From Limnocylindrus sp040397235 (GTDB lineage: Bacteria > Chloroflexota > Limnocylindria > Limnocylindrales > Limnocylindraceae): DNA of 64,000 bases. Location: assembly GCA_040397235.1 (NCBI GenBank), contig JBBAWH010000004.1, positions 62,001-126,000 on the forward strand. The letters run 5' to 3'. The notes under the pieces were generated by a model. That model made no database searches, was not told where the DNA came from, and was given only the letters and a program-made list of their open reading frames with translations. The translations under genes and the position numbers were made by a program. Below, in pieces: positions 1 to 7,519 of the stretch. Position 1 is the stretch's first letter, and each line of letters opens with the position of its first letter.

Positions 1-863
1 GGAGCAGCATCGTGAAGATTGGCCGCACCCATCTGCAAGATGCGGTGCCGCTCACCCTCGGCCAAGAGTTCGGCGCCCATGCTGCAGCGCTCGCGGGTGA
101 CATCGCCCGCATCAAGGCTGCGCAGGGTGAGCTCCGCGCCATCGCCCTCGGTGGCACCGCCGTTGGGACCGGCCTTAACAGCCACCCCGAATTCGCCGAG
201 CGCGCCGCCAAGGCTATCGCGAAGCTGACCGGCGAGCCGATCGTCAGCGCGCCGAACAAGTTCGCCGCACTCGCTGGGCAGGAGGCAACACTCGCGGCAT
301 CCGCTGCACTGCGCACCACCGCCGCAACACTGATGAAGCTCGCCAACGATGTGCGCTGGCTCGCCTCTGGCCCACGCGCCGGACTTGGTGAGTTGCGCAT
401 CCCCGAGAACGAGCCAGGCTCTTCGATCATGCCGGGGAAGGTGAACCCAACCCAGGCCGAGGCGCTGACAATGGTCTGCGTGCAGATCTACGGGCTCGAC
501 GCAGCGATCGCCTTCGCCGCAAGCCAGGGGAACTTCCAGCTCAACGTCTTCAAGCCGCTGATCGCGCTCGACCTGCTGGCGCAGATCCGCCTGCTTGGCG
601 ACGCTGCTCGATCGTTCGCCGATCACTGCCTCGCCGGCACCGAGCCAGACGCGGCACGCATCACCGAACTGCTCAACGACTCGCTGATGCTGGTGACGGC
701 GCTCACGCCATTGATCGGCTACGACAAGGCGGCGGAGATCGCCAAGCGCGCACACGCCAGCGGCGCAACGCTGCGCGACACGGCACTTGAGCTTGGTTAC
801 GTCAGCGCCGAGCAGTTCGATGAGATCGTTCGGCCAGAGAAGATGACGGGACCGAGCCGATGA
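1..863 (+). CDS. fumC: Class II fumarate hydratase, 3' part (runs off the window start)
   Basis: C-terminal ~287 residues of a fumarase/aspartase superfamily enzyme; the reading frame is open to base 3, so the N-terminus lies upstream. It would interconvert fumarate and malate in the TCA cycle. The KIGRTHLQDA segment near the break and the GSSIMPGKVNP signature loop (about bases 412-447) carry the catalytic serine region and are characteristic of FumC; the C-terminal domain after GYDKAAEIAKRAH is complete. Aspartase is the main alternative, but the TQAEALTMVC continuation fits FumC better. The stop overlaps the next start as ATGA, so the two genes are probably translationally coupled. Confidence 0.88.
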   Translation, partial: SSIVKIGRTHLQDAVPLTLGQEFGAHAAALAGDIARIKAAQGELRAIALGGTAVGTGLNSHPEFAERAAKAIAKLTGEPIVSAPNKFAALAGQEATLAASAALRTTAATLMKLANDVRWLASGPRAGLGELRIPENEPGSSIMPGKVNPTQAEALTMVCVQIYGLDAAIAFAASQGNFQLNVFKPLIALDLLAQIRLLGDAARSFADHCLAGTEPDAARITELLNDSLMLVTALTPLIGYDKAAEIAKRAHASGATLRDTALELGYVSAEQFDEIVRPEKMTGPSR

Positions 864-1918
864 GCGGACGCCTGAAGATTGGCGTCTTGACCGGTGGCGG
901 CGACTGCCCAGGGCTGAACCCTGCGATTCGTGCCGTGGTACACCGCGCCACCGCGGGCGGCCATGAAGTAGTTGGCATCCTCGATGGCTGGAAGGGGCTC
1001 GCAACGGTTGGCGCCCCACTCACGCGACCGCTCGACCGCGCCGCCGTGCACGGCATCCAGGCGCAGGGGGGCACGATGCTCGGCTCTAGCCGCACGAATC
1101 TGCTGAAGCGCGAGGGTGGCCTCGATGCCGCCGAGGCGAACATGCGCGCGCTCGGCCTCAACGCCCTGATCGCCATTGGCGGTGACGACACCCTCTCCGT
1201 TGCTGCCGGCCTCGCCAAGCGTGGCGCAGCAGTTAATGCGATCCCTAAGACGATGGATAACGACGTCTGGGGGACCGAGGGCTGCCTCGGCTTCGACACC
1301 GCAGCAAACATCGTCACCGAGGCGCTCGACCGCATCGCCACCACCACCGCATCGCATCACCGTGTCGCCGTCGTTGAGGTGATGGGTCGCGACGCAGGCT
1401 GGGTCGCCGCATGGGGCGGGCTTGGCGGTGGCGCGCACGCGATTCTGATCCCTGAGGTGGAGTTCACCGCCGCAGCGCTTGACGAACTCGTCACCAAACT
1501 GAAGGCGCGCCGCGCGATCGGCGACGGCAGCTCGATCATCGTCGTCTCCGAGGGTGTGAAGCTCCCCGCCGCAGGCTCAACGACCACATCGGTGCCGCTT
1601 GATGAGTTCGGCCACCCACGGCTCGACAAGGTCGCCGTTGGCGATGCGCTCGCCACGATCCTTGAAGAGCGCAGCGGGCTCGAGGTGCGCTGCACCCGTC
1701 TGGGCCACCTGCAGCGCGGCGGCGCACCGACCGCCGCGGACCGCGTGCTCGGCACACGCTACGGCGTCGCCGCAGTAGAGGCGCTTGAGGCTGGTCGACT
1801 CGGCGTGATGGTCGCACTGAAGGGCGGTGCAATCGTTGAGGTGCCACTCACCGAGGTTGGCGGCAAGAATCGCTCCATTGATCTCAGCTACCCACCACTC
1901 TTCGAGCACTTCGACTGA
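860..1918 (+). CDS. pfp: 6-phosphofructokinase, probably pyrophosphate-dependent
   Basis: A 352-residue group III (actinobacterial-type) phosphofructokinase for the fructose-6-phosphate/fructose-1,6-bisphosphate step. Visible motifs: LTGGGDCPGLN at the N-terminus, MGRDAGW in the sugar-phosphate site and HLQRGG near the C-terminus. Two residues decide the phosphoryl donor: the loop reads GGDD (Asp110) where ATP enzymes have GGDG/GGEG, and PKTMDND puts Lys130 where many ATP enzymes have Gly. In characterised families Asp plus Lys marks PPi use, so I infer a reversible PPi enzyme. It overlaps fumC by ATGA and is followed 3 bases later by the phosphatase gene. Confidence 0.85.
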   Translation: MSGRLKIGVLTGGGDCPGLNPAIRAVVHRATAGGHEVVGILDGWKGLATVGAPLTRPLDRAAVHGIQAQGGTMLGSSRTNLLKREGGLDAAEANMRALGLNALIAIGGDDTLSVAAGLAKRGAAVNAIPKTMDNDVWGTEGCLGFDTAANIVTEALDRIATTTASHHRVAVVEVMGRDAGWVAAWGGLGGGAHAILIPEVEFTAAALDELVTKLKARRAIGDGSSIIVVSEGVKLPAAGSTTTSVPLDEFGHPRLDKVAVGDALATILEERSGLEVRCTRLGHLQRGGAPTAADRVLGTRYGVAAVEALEAGRLGVMVALKGGAIVEVPLTEVGGKNRSIDLSYPPLFEHFD

Positions 1919-1921
1919 CCG

Positions 1922-2605
1922 ATGGCACGCCTGATTCTCGTTCGCCACGCGCGCACCGCCGAGACCGGAACCAAGCTGAGCGGTCGCATCAAGGGGATCC
2001 CGCTCAGCCCAGCCGGTCGCAAAGAGGCGGCGGCGCTCGCCGAGGCGCTGAGTGCGGTGCAGATCGATAGCATCGTCTCCTCACCAATGCAGCGCTGCCT
2101 TGAGACTGCCGAAGCGGTCCGTTCGATGCGCGGCCCAAGCGTTAAGTCTCGCCCCGACATCGTGGTTGACGAGCGCCTCACCGAGGTGGAGTACGGCGAC
2201 TGGTCGGGTAAGGAGCTTCGCAAGCTAATGAAGGACCCACTCTGGAGCATCGTGCAGCGCCAGCCATCGGCGATGGTCTTCCCTAATGGCGAATCACTCC
2301 GCGCCGCCTCGGCGCGCGCAGTTGAGGCGATCCGCGAGATTGATGGGCGATTCAGCGACGACGAGACGTGGCTCTGCGCCAGCCACGGCGACATCATTAA
2401 GGCGATTGTTGCCGACGCACTCGGCACCCCACTCGACCTCTTCCAGCGCATCGCGATCGATCCGGCCAGCATCACCGTCATTCGCTACAGCGGCGAGCGC
2501 CCAACGGTGGTGCGCGTGAATCTATCAGCCGAAGGTGCAGCCGCCGGCCTCGCTGAGAAACCAAAAAAGCCGTCACTCCTTGGACGACTGCGCGGAGAGC
2601 GCTGA
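1922..2605 (+). CDS. Histidine phosphatase family protein, MSMEG_4193 type
   Basis: A 227-residue histidine-phosphatase (phosphoglycerate-mutase-like) protein. The catalytic LVRHA motif is at residues 5-9, and a second conserved histidine sits in the CASHGD segment. The family (TIGR03848-like) is annotated only as a putative phosphomutase/phosphatase; its substrate is unknown to me. It is the first gene of a trio with a DUF3090 protein and a SCO1664-family protein, an arrangement known from Actinobacteria and correlated with F420 producers. Its stop overlaps the DUF3090 start (TGATG). The basic C-terminal tail after about residue 205 is a linker without visible motifs. Confidence 0.8.
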   Translation: MARLILVRHARTAETGTKLSGRIKGIPLSPAGRKEAAALAEALSAVQIDSIVSSPMQRCLETAEAVRSMRGPSVKSRPDIVVDERLTEVEYGDWSGKELRKLMKDPLWSIVQRQPSAMVFPNGESLRAASARAVEAIREIDGRFSDDETWLCASHGDIIKAIVADALGTPLDLFQRIAIDPASITVIRYSGERPTVVRVNLSAEGAAAGLAEKPKKPSLLGRLRGER

Positions 2606-3162
2606 TGCCGCGAAGGATCATCCGCTTCGATCCACCCGACCAGTTCATTGCTGGCGCTATTGGTGAGCCTGGGCAGCGCATCTTTCACCTTCAGGCAATC
2701 GGCGGCGGCATCGCCGCAACTGTCGTCGTTGAGAAGAGCCAGATTGCCGTGCTCGCGCACAGGATCGTTGAGATGTTGAAAGACCTGAGTGAGGGCGGCA
2801 GCGTGCAGTTGCCAAGTGCGCCACTACCGCTACCGCGAAAGCTGCCGGCACTCGCCGAGCCGTTCACCGCTGAGTTCCGCGTCGGCACCATTGCCCTCGC
2901 CTGGGATCCACTGCTCACGCGCCTCATCCTCGAGTTCCGTGACGACATGAGTGTCGAAGATGCCTCCGCTCCACCACCAATCAACGACGCACCCGAAGGC
3001 CCCGATGTCTTGCGCGTAGCACTCAGCGTTGCTTCGGCCCTTGAATTCGCCGAGAACGCCCTGCAGCTCGCCGCTGCGGGCCGACCGATCTGCCCGAACT
3101 GTGGCGTGCCGCTCGATCCGCGTGGGCACCGCTGCGCACGCAAGGCCGCCCTCCTCAACTGA
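2605..3162 (+). CDS. DUF3090 family protein with C-terminal zinc-ribbon-like motif
   Basis: A 185-residue member of the DUF3090/TIGR03847 family, of unknown function. The N-terminal ~150 residues form a predicted alpha/beta domain beginning MPRRIIRFDPPDQF. The last ~25 residues contain CPNCG followed by a third cysteine in GHRCAR, so there are three cysteines plus a histidine that could bind zinc. It overlaps the upstream phosphatase by one base and is followed after one base by the kinase-like gene, so the three are probably made together. No enzyme motif is visible; I assign it by family resemblance and neighbourhood. Confidence 0.75.
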   Translation: MPRRIIRFDPPDQFIAGAIGEPGQRIFHLQAIGGGIAATVVVEKSQIAVLAHRIVEMLKDLSEGGSVQLPSAPLPLPRKLPALAEPFTAEFRVGTIALAWDPLLTRLILEFRDDMSVEDASAPPPINDAPEGPDVLRVALSVASALEFAENALQLAAAGRPICPNCGVPLDPRGHRCARKAALLN

Positions 3163-3163
3163 G

Positions 3164-3934
3164 GTGACGGGCGCAGCAGCGGCACCGAACTGGCATGGGG
3201 CGCTCCCCACCACCTCAGGCCTCGTTGAGATTGACGAGGCGCTTCGCCTCATGCGCCTCTCGCCCGAACTCAAACCGATCGGGCGCATCGCGCAGGCGAG
3301 CAACGCCAGCTTCCTCTGTGAGATCGATGGTGGGCTCCAGGTGATCTACAAGCCGATCCGCGGCGAGGCGCCGCTCTGGGACTTCCCCGAGGGGAGTCTC
3401 GCGGCGCGCGAGACCGCTGCATATCTTGTGAGTGAGGCGCTGGCGCTTGGCGTCGTGCCGCCCACGATCCTGCGCGACGGCCCTGCCGGCGAGGGTGCCG
3501 TGCAACTCTGGATTGACCATGTTGGAGTTCATCGCGCGGTTGATCTCGTCAACGCCTCAGACGAGGGGCTGCGTCACCTCGCCCTCTTCGACGCGATCGT
3601 GAATAACGGCGACCGGAAGGGTGGGCACATCCTCCCCCTCCCTGACGGGCGCATCCTTGGCGTCGACCACGGCGTCACCTTCGCCGTTGAGCCGAAGCTG
3701 CGCACCGTGCTGTGGGCGTGGCGCAGCAAAGCGTTCACCGAAGAGGAGCAGCTCGTCATTGCGCGCGGCCTTCAGGGGCTGGCCGCAGACGGAGAGCTAC
3801 GCGCGCAACTCTCCCCACTCCTCGACGGAGAGGAGATTGATGAGCTAGCGGCGCGCCTCAGCGACCTCGCTGCGACCGGCTGCTTCCCAGAACCGAGCCC
3901 CGATTGGCCGCCACTCCCGTGGCCGCTCGTCTAG
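3164..3934 (+). CDS. SCO1664-family protein, predicted PI3/4-kinase-like fold
   Basis: A 256-residue protein (TIGR03843-like). I chose the GTG at 3164, one base after the DUF3090 stop; the frame is open further upstream but overlaps the previous gene. The sequence has kinase-like landmarks: Lys63 in VIYKP as a candidate ATP-binding lysine, a catalytic-loop-like NNGDRKGGH with Asp150, and VDHG with Asp168 at the DFG position. No substrate is known. With a phosphatase and a zinc-ribbon protein in the same operon, a phospho-transfer/phospho-removal pair is a reasonable hypothesis, but nothing here shows what is phosphorylated. Confidence 0.72.
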   Translation: MTGAAAAPNWHGALPTTSGLVEIDEALRLMRLSPELKPIGRIAQASNASFLCEIDGGLQVIYKPIRGEAPLWDFPEGSLAARETAAYLVSEALALGVVPPTILRDGPAGEGAVQLWIDHVGVHRAVDLVNASDEGLRHLALFDAIVNNGDRKGGHILPLPDGRILGVDHGVTFAVEPKLRTVLWAWRSKAFTEEEQLVIARGLQGLAADGELRAQLSPLLDGEEIDELAARLSDLAATGCFPEPSPDWPPLPWPLV

Positions 3935-3945
3935 AGGCGGTCAGG

Positions 3946-4974
3946 TTACGGGAGTAGCGACTCGTCGACGATATCGCTCGCCTTCAGTCCGTCGAGCACC
4001 GTCTGCCCAGGGATTGAGCGCATGAAGCTGATCGACGTCTCCCAGCCCTCAACGCTAATTGCCCCGTAGCCGGCGCTCTCTTGTAGTGGACCTGCCCAGA
4101 CGCCGACCGTTGCCTGCATGACGGCGAGCGATTTGGCGCGGGCCTCAGGGGTCGCTGCAACCTCAGGGACAACCTTCGCTGCAGCGTCGACGCCGAGCTC
4201 TGGGTCCGCCGCAATCTGTCGCATCGCCTCAAGCGTTGCGGCAATGAATGCTCGAATCGCATCACGCTTGCTCTCAATCGTCGCTGGTGAGGAGATGATT
4301 CCAGGCCCTGCGAATGGCGCCGCAGCGGATGCGTAGAAGACCTCTACCTCAATGCCTGCCGCCTGTGCCTGCACAAGGTCGTTGTTGGCGTATCCGGTTG
4401 TTGCATCGGCGGCACCGCTAATCAGTGCCTGCGTCTGCCCAAAATCTGGGTAGAGGTCGAGCGATACATCACCAATGCTGAGCGATGCCTGGTCAAGGAT
4501 GCCGAGCAGCGTCAGATAGCCCGAACCGTATTGGCCTGGCGTGCCAACGCGCTTACCCGCCAAGTCGGCTGGGCTCATGATGCCCGCATCGGTTCGTGCG
4601 ATCACAACGTTCGGCAGCACGCCGTAGATGGTGGCGAGATAGCGAACGGGAATCCCCTGTGAGACGGCGGGGATCATGCTGGTGCCGTCGGCGAGGGCCA
4701 GATCAAGTCCGCCACTCCCTACAAGGCTGATCAGGTCAGGATCGATCTGGTTCTGCAGCGTCACATCGAGGCCTGCGGCGGCATATGCGCCGCTCTGCTG
4801 TGCCAAATAGAAGGGGGCAAACTGCACTCCGGGGATGTAGCCGAGGCCAACCGTGAGCTGCACTGCCGTCGCCGAAGCTGAAGGTGATGCTGATGGTGTC
4901 GGCGATGCACTCGATGTGCAGCCAGTGATCAGCAGCGCGAGAGAACTGAGCAGTGCAACCAAAATCCGATTCAT
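3946..4974 (-). CDS. ABC transporter substrate-binding lipoprotein, NMT1/THI5-like
   Basis: A 342-residue secreted lipoprotein. A hydrophobic signal peptide ends in a lipobox (LLITGC, Cys19), followed by a Ser/Pro/Ala-rich linker and a periplasmic-binding-protein domain. The YIPGVQFAPFYLAQQSGAY segment is typical of the NMT1/THI5/SsuA group that binds pyrimidine thiamine precursors, riboflavin, sulfonates or nitrate. It is the last gene of an apparent operon with a permease, an ATPase and FTR1. A G-rich Shine-Dalgarno lies before ATG 4974. The ligand cannot be named from sequence alone; the iron-permease neighbour makes an iron-linked substrate possible. Confidence 0.8.
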   Translation of the reverse strand: MNRILVALLSSLALLITGCTSSASPTPSASPSASATAVQLTVGLGYIPGVQFAPFYLAQQSGAYAAAGLDVTLQNQIDPDLISLVGSGGLDLALADGTSMIPAVSQGIPVRYLATIYGVLPNVVIARTDAGIMSPADLAGKRVGTPGQYGSGYLTLLGILDQASLSIGDVSLDLYPDFGQTQALISGAADATTGYANNDLVQAQAAGIEVEVFYASAAAPFAGPGIISSPATIESKRDAIRAFIAATLEAMRQIAADPELGVDAAAKVVPEVAATPEARAKSLAVMQATVGVWAGPLQESAGYGAISVEGWETSISFMRSIPGQTVLDGLKASDIVDESLLP

Positions 4975-5003
4975 TGTTAACCCCCCCTACATTTGCGATC
5001 GCA

Positions 5004-5756
5004 TCAGGCGATCTTTTTTGATAATACTCGCTCAACAAAAAGTACGAGTCCATACGCACTCACGCCAACGATCGCGATTTGTAACAGATCCGCAAAGAGG
5101 AGTGGCGTGTCGAAGAGTGAACCGCGGGCAAGGTTGAGCAGCACGCCAAGTCCTGCGGTTCCACCAAGCCACTCGCCAACGATCGCGCCGACCACGGCCA
5201 GCGTTGCGGCAACGCGTGCGCCAGCAAGGATGCCGCTGCGTGCCGCAGGAAGGCGTGCATAGCGAAGGCTCTGCCAGCGCGTTGCACCGAGTGACCGCAT
5301 CAGCTCAAGGGTTCCCGCATCGACATCGCGCACGGCGACCAGGGTTGAGATCGCAACAGGGAAGAGGGTGATCAGTGCGCAGACGGCGACCTTTGCCGTG
5401 AGCCCTGGCCCGAGCCAGAGCACGAGCACCGGTCCGAGGGCGAGGATCGGCGTTGACTGCGCCGCAACGAGGTAGGGGCTGACCACACGGCGAGCCGAAC
5501 CCGAGAGACCAAGCGTCAAACCGATCAGTAGGCCGAGCGCCCCACCGAGCAGACCACCAATCGTCACCTCGGTCACCGTGGGCACGAGATGGCGAAGCAT
5601 GGTGCCGTCAGCCCACGCCTCGGCGAATCGCACCGCGATCACTGATGGCGCAGGCAAGATGAACTGCGGCACTGCGGCGGCGCGTACGCCAAACTCCCAC
5701 GCCGCCAGCAAGAGTGCGGCCACGGCGACGGGGGTGATCTGACTCAGCCTATGCAT
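5004..5756 (-). CDS. ABC transporter permease, SsuC/TauC/ThiX type
   Basis: A 250-residue membrane protein with about six hydrophobic segments, belonging to the binding-protein-dependent permeases that pair with NMT1-like binding proteins. The cytoplasmic coupling loop (EAA-like) around LMRSLGATRWQSLRYARLPAA contacts the ATPase. The chosen start ATG 5756 overlaps the end of the ATPase gene by 8 bases; the frame extends further upstream, but that part lies inside the ATPase gene and looks non-coding. The next gene downstream is the binding lipoprotein. Confidence 0.82.
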   Translation of the reverse strand: MHRLSQITPVAVAALLLAAWEFGVRAAAVPQFILPAPSVIAVRFAEAWADGTMLRHLVPTVTEVTIGGLLGGALGLLIGLTLGLSGSARRVVSPYLVAAQSTPILALGPVLVLWLGPGLTAKVAVCALITLFPVAISTLVAVRDVDAGTLELMRSLGATRWQSLRYARLPAARSGILAGARVAATLAVVGAIVGEWLGGTAGLGVLLNLARGSLFDTPLLFADLLQIAIVGVSAYGLVLFVERVLSKKIA

Positions 5757-6498
5757 GCGACACCGAATCGAGTGCGGCGTAGAGGCGCGTCTGTCGCGCG
5801 GTGCCGTCCGGTGAGAGGAGCGCGGCGCGGCGCTCAGCTGCAGGCAGGCTGCGCAAGCCTGGAACCTCAAGGTGAATCGCACCGTCGGCGCCGAGCATCA
5901 ACACACGGTCGGCAACGAGCAGCGCCTCGGCGACATCGTGCGTCACGAGCAGCGTCGCCGCCCCTGCAACCAGCTCGGGGAGCTCATCGTCGAGGCGGGC
6001 GCGCGTGATGGCATCGAGCGCGGCGAACGGTTCGTCGAGCAGCAGGAGCGACGGCTGTCGCACCAGTGCACGCGCCAGCGCCACGCGCCCACGTTCACCA
6101 CCTGAGATCTCGGCAGGGCTGCGGTCGAGCAGCCCGCCAGCCCCAACGCGCTTGAGTGCCGCCTCAGCGGTAGTTCGCGCGCTCGGGAGCGACTCGCCGG
6201 ACAGCTCCAGTGGGAGCGTCACATTACGTAGCACCGTGCGCCATGGAAGGAGTCGTGACTCTTGAAAGACGATGCCGACCTCTGGTCGACCGGCGGCAGC
6301 CGCGCTCCCAACGAGTGCAACGCGCCCAGCCGTAGAGGTGAGGAGTCCGGCCACAAGGCGTAAGAGCGTCGACTTTCCTGATCCGTTGGCGCCCAAGAGC
6401 GCCACCGATTCGCCTGCGGCGATTGAGAGCGAGAGGTTGCGCAGCACGGGGCGATCGCCAAACGAGTGCGAGAGTCCCTCAACGTGAAGTATCGACAT
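5749..6498 (-). CDS. ABC transporter ATP-binding protein (SsuB/TauB/ThiZ type)
   Basis: A 249-residue ABC ATPase. Visible motifs are Walker A GANGSGKST, the Q-loop (VFQES), the ABC signature ISGGERGRVALARAL, Walker B LLLLDEP and the switch histidine in VTHD. It would energise the permease encoded immediately downstream. The start is ATG 6498; a GTG two codons earlier is possible. It begins 36 bases after the FTR1 stop on the same strand, so FTR1 and the importer probably share a transcript. Confidence 0.88.
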   Translation of the reverse strand: MSILHVEGLSHSFGDRPVLRNLSLSIAAGESVALLGANGSGKSTLLRLVAGLLTSTAGRVALVGSAAAAGRPEVGIVFQESRLLPWRTVLRNVTLPLELSGESLPSARTTAEAALKRVGAGGLLDRSPAEISGGERGRVALARALVRQPSLLLLDEPFAALDAITRARLDDELPELVAGAATLLVTHDVAEALLVADRVLMLGADGAIHLEVPGLRSLPAAERRAALLSPDGTARQTRLYAALDSVSHA

Positions 6499-6534
6499 CA
6501 GCACATCATGGCGCGCGAAGCCTGCGCGCGCCGG

Positions 6535-7392
6535 TCAGGCTGCGGTGGCGGCGCGGGCTGCAGCGGCTCGTCGCACCGGGCGCACATAGAAGAAGAGGCC
6601 GAAGATGAGGTATGCCCCTTGCGCGAGTAGCGTTGTTAGCTCAGGAGTTGAGCTGTAGCCAACGATGGCGCGCAAGAACTGACCGATCCCCTCTTTGTGC
6701 GGCAAGACGGCAGAGATGTCGTAGATCGGCGTGACTAGGCCTGGCAGCAAGCCAACCTCAATGAACTCATGGACTCCGTATGAGAGGAGGCCCGAGGCAA
6801 TCACCACGAGGGCGGCGCCAGTGAGGTTGAAGAAGGAGCTCAAGTTGAGTCGCAATCCAGCACGGAAGATCAACACGCCGATGCCGGCGGCAATCAGTAG
6901 GCCGACCACGGCACCAAGCATGACAGGGAGTCCCTCCCCCGCCGCTGCAGTCGTCTGGCCGAGCAGGAAGAGCGAAGTCTCAAACCCCTCGCGAATGACC
7001 GCGGTAAAGGCGAGGAGGCTGAGTCCCAACACCGATGTAGAGGCGACTGCGCGATCAACGCCACTGCGAAGATCGGCGCCGAGGGTGACGGCCTGCTTGC
7101 GCATCCAGAAGAGCATGTAGGTGAGGATCACCACGGCAAGGAGCGAGGTGGTGCCAGCGATGATCTGCTCGGCGGTCCCCTGCAGGCTCCCGAGGGCCAC
7201 GAATGCAATACCGCCCACTGCGGCGGAGGCGAGGATGGCTGTGATGACGCCAAACCAGAGGCTGCCGAGTCGATCGGCGCGGCCGATCTTTACGAGGTAG
7301 CTCGCAATGATGCCAACGATGAGTGCCGCTTCGACCCCTTCACGAAGTCCGGTGAGTAGCCCTCCAAGGCCCCAGGCGAAGATGCTCTCCAT
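6535..7392 (-). CDS. efeU: High-affinity iron permease, FTR1/EfeU family
   Basis: A 285-residue polytopic membrane protein with about seven hydrophobic helices. It carries the two hallmark iron-binding motifs, REGVE in the first helix and REGFE in the middle, whose glutamates bind ferric or ferrous iron in FTR1/EfeU transporters. ATG 7392 follows a GGGGGA Shine-Dalgarno, so I reject the ten-residue extension upstream. No EfeO or EfeB partner is adjacent; an NMT1-type ABC importer follows instead. A DtxR/IdeR-like palindrome lies about 75-95 bases upstream, which predicts repression by iron. Confidence 0.85.
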   Translation of the reverse strand: MESIFAWGLGGLLTGLREGVEAALIVGIIASYLVKIGRADRLGSLWFGVITAILASAAVGGIAFVALGSLQGTAEQIIAGTTSLLAVVILTYMLFWMRKQAVTLGADLRSGVDRAVASTSVLGLSLLAFTAVIREGFETSLFLLGQTTAAAGEGLPVMLGAVVGLLIAAGIGVLIFRAGLRLNLSSFFNLTGAALVVIASGLLSYGVHEFIEVGLLPGLVTPIYDISAVLPHKEGIGQFLRAIVGYSSTPELTTLLAQGAYLIFGLFFYVRPVRRAAAARAATAA

Positions 7393-7466
7393 GCGAATCC
7401 CCCTCTCACAGCTGCTGCGCACTCTTGCTGCGCACGCTCAAGAAGATGATGCCATCTAATATCGAA

Positions 7467-7485
7467 AAGGTCAACCGCACCTGTC
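7467..7485. promoter_or_regulatory. DtxR/IdeR-like iron box upstream of FTR1
   Basis: The 19-base element contains AGGT (7469-7472) and ACCT (7480-7483) separated by 7 bases, the spacing of the DtxR/IdeR consensus TTAGGTTAGSCTAACCTAA; the half-sites match but the centre does not. A further interrupted dyad continues to about 7504. The site sits upstream of the iron permease operon, and a DtxR-family regulator is encoded at 32502-33227, so it is a plausible iron operator. Binding is inferred, not shown. Confidence 0.55.
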
Positions 7486-7519
7486 TAATACGACAAGTGA
7501 CCTTGTCCTGTATCGCTAT

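Noticed and set aside
4975..5003. A TPP riboswitch before the NMT1/THI5-like binding protein.
   Set aside because: Only 29 bases separate the genes, and the FTR1 leader at 7393-7519 shows no thi-box sequence.
4996..5004. GCGATCGC, the HIP1 octamer of cyanobacteria.
   Set aside because: I did not see it recurring, so a single copy in GC-rich DNA is not informative.
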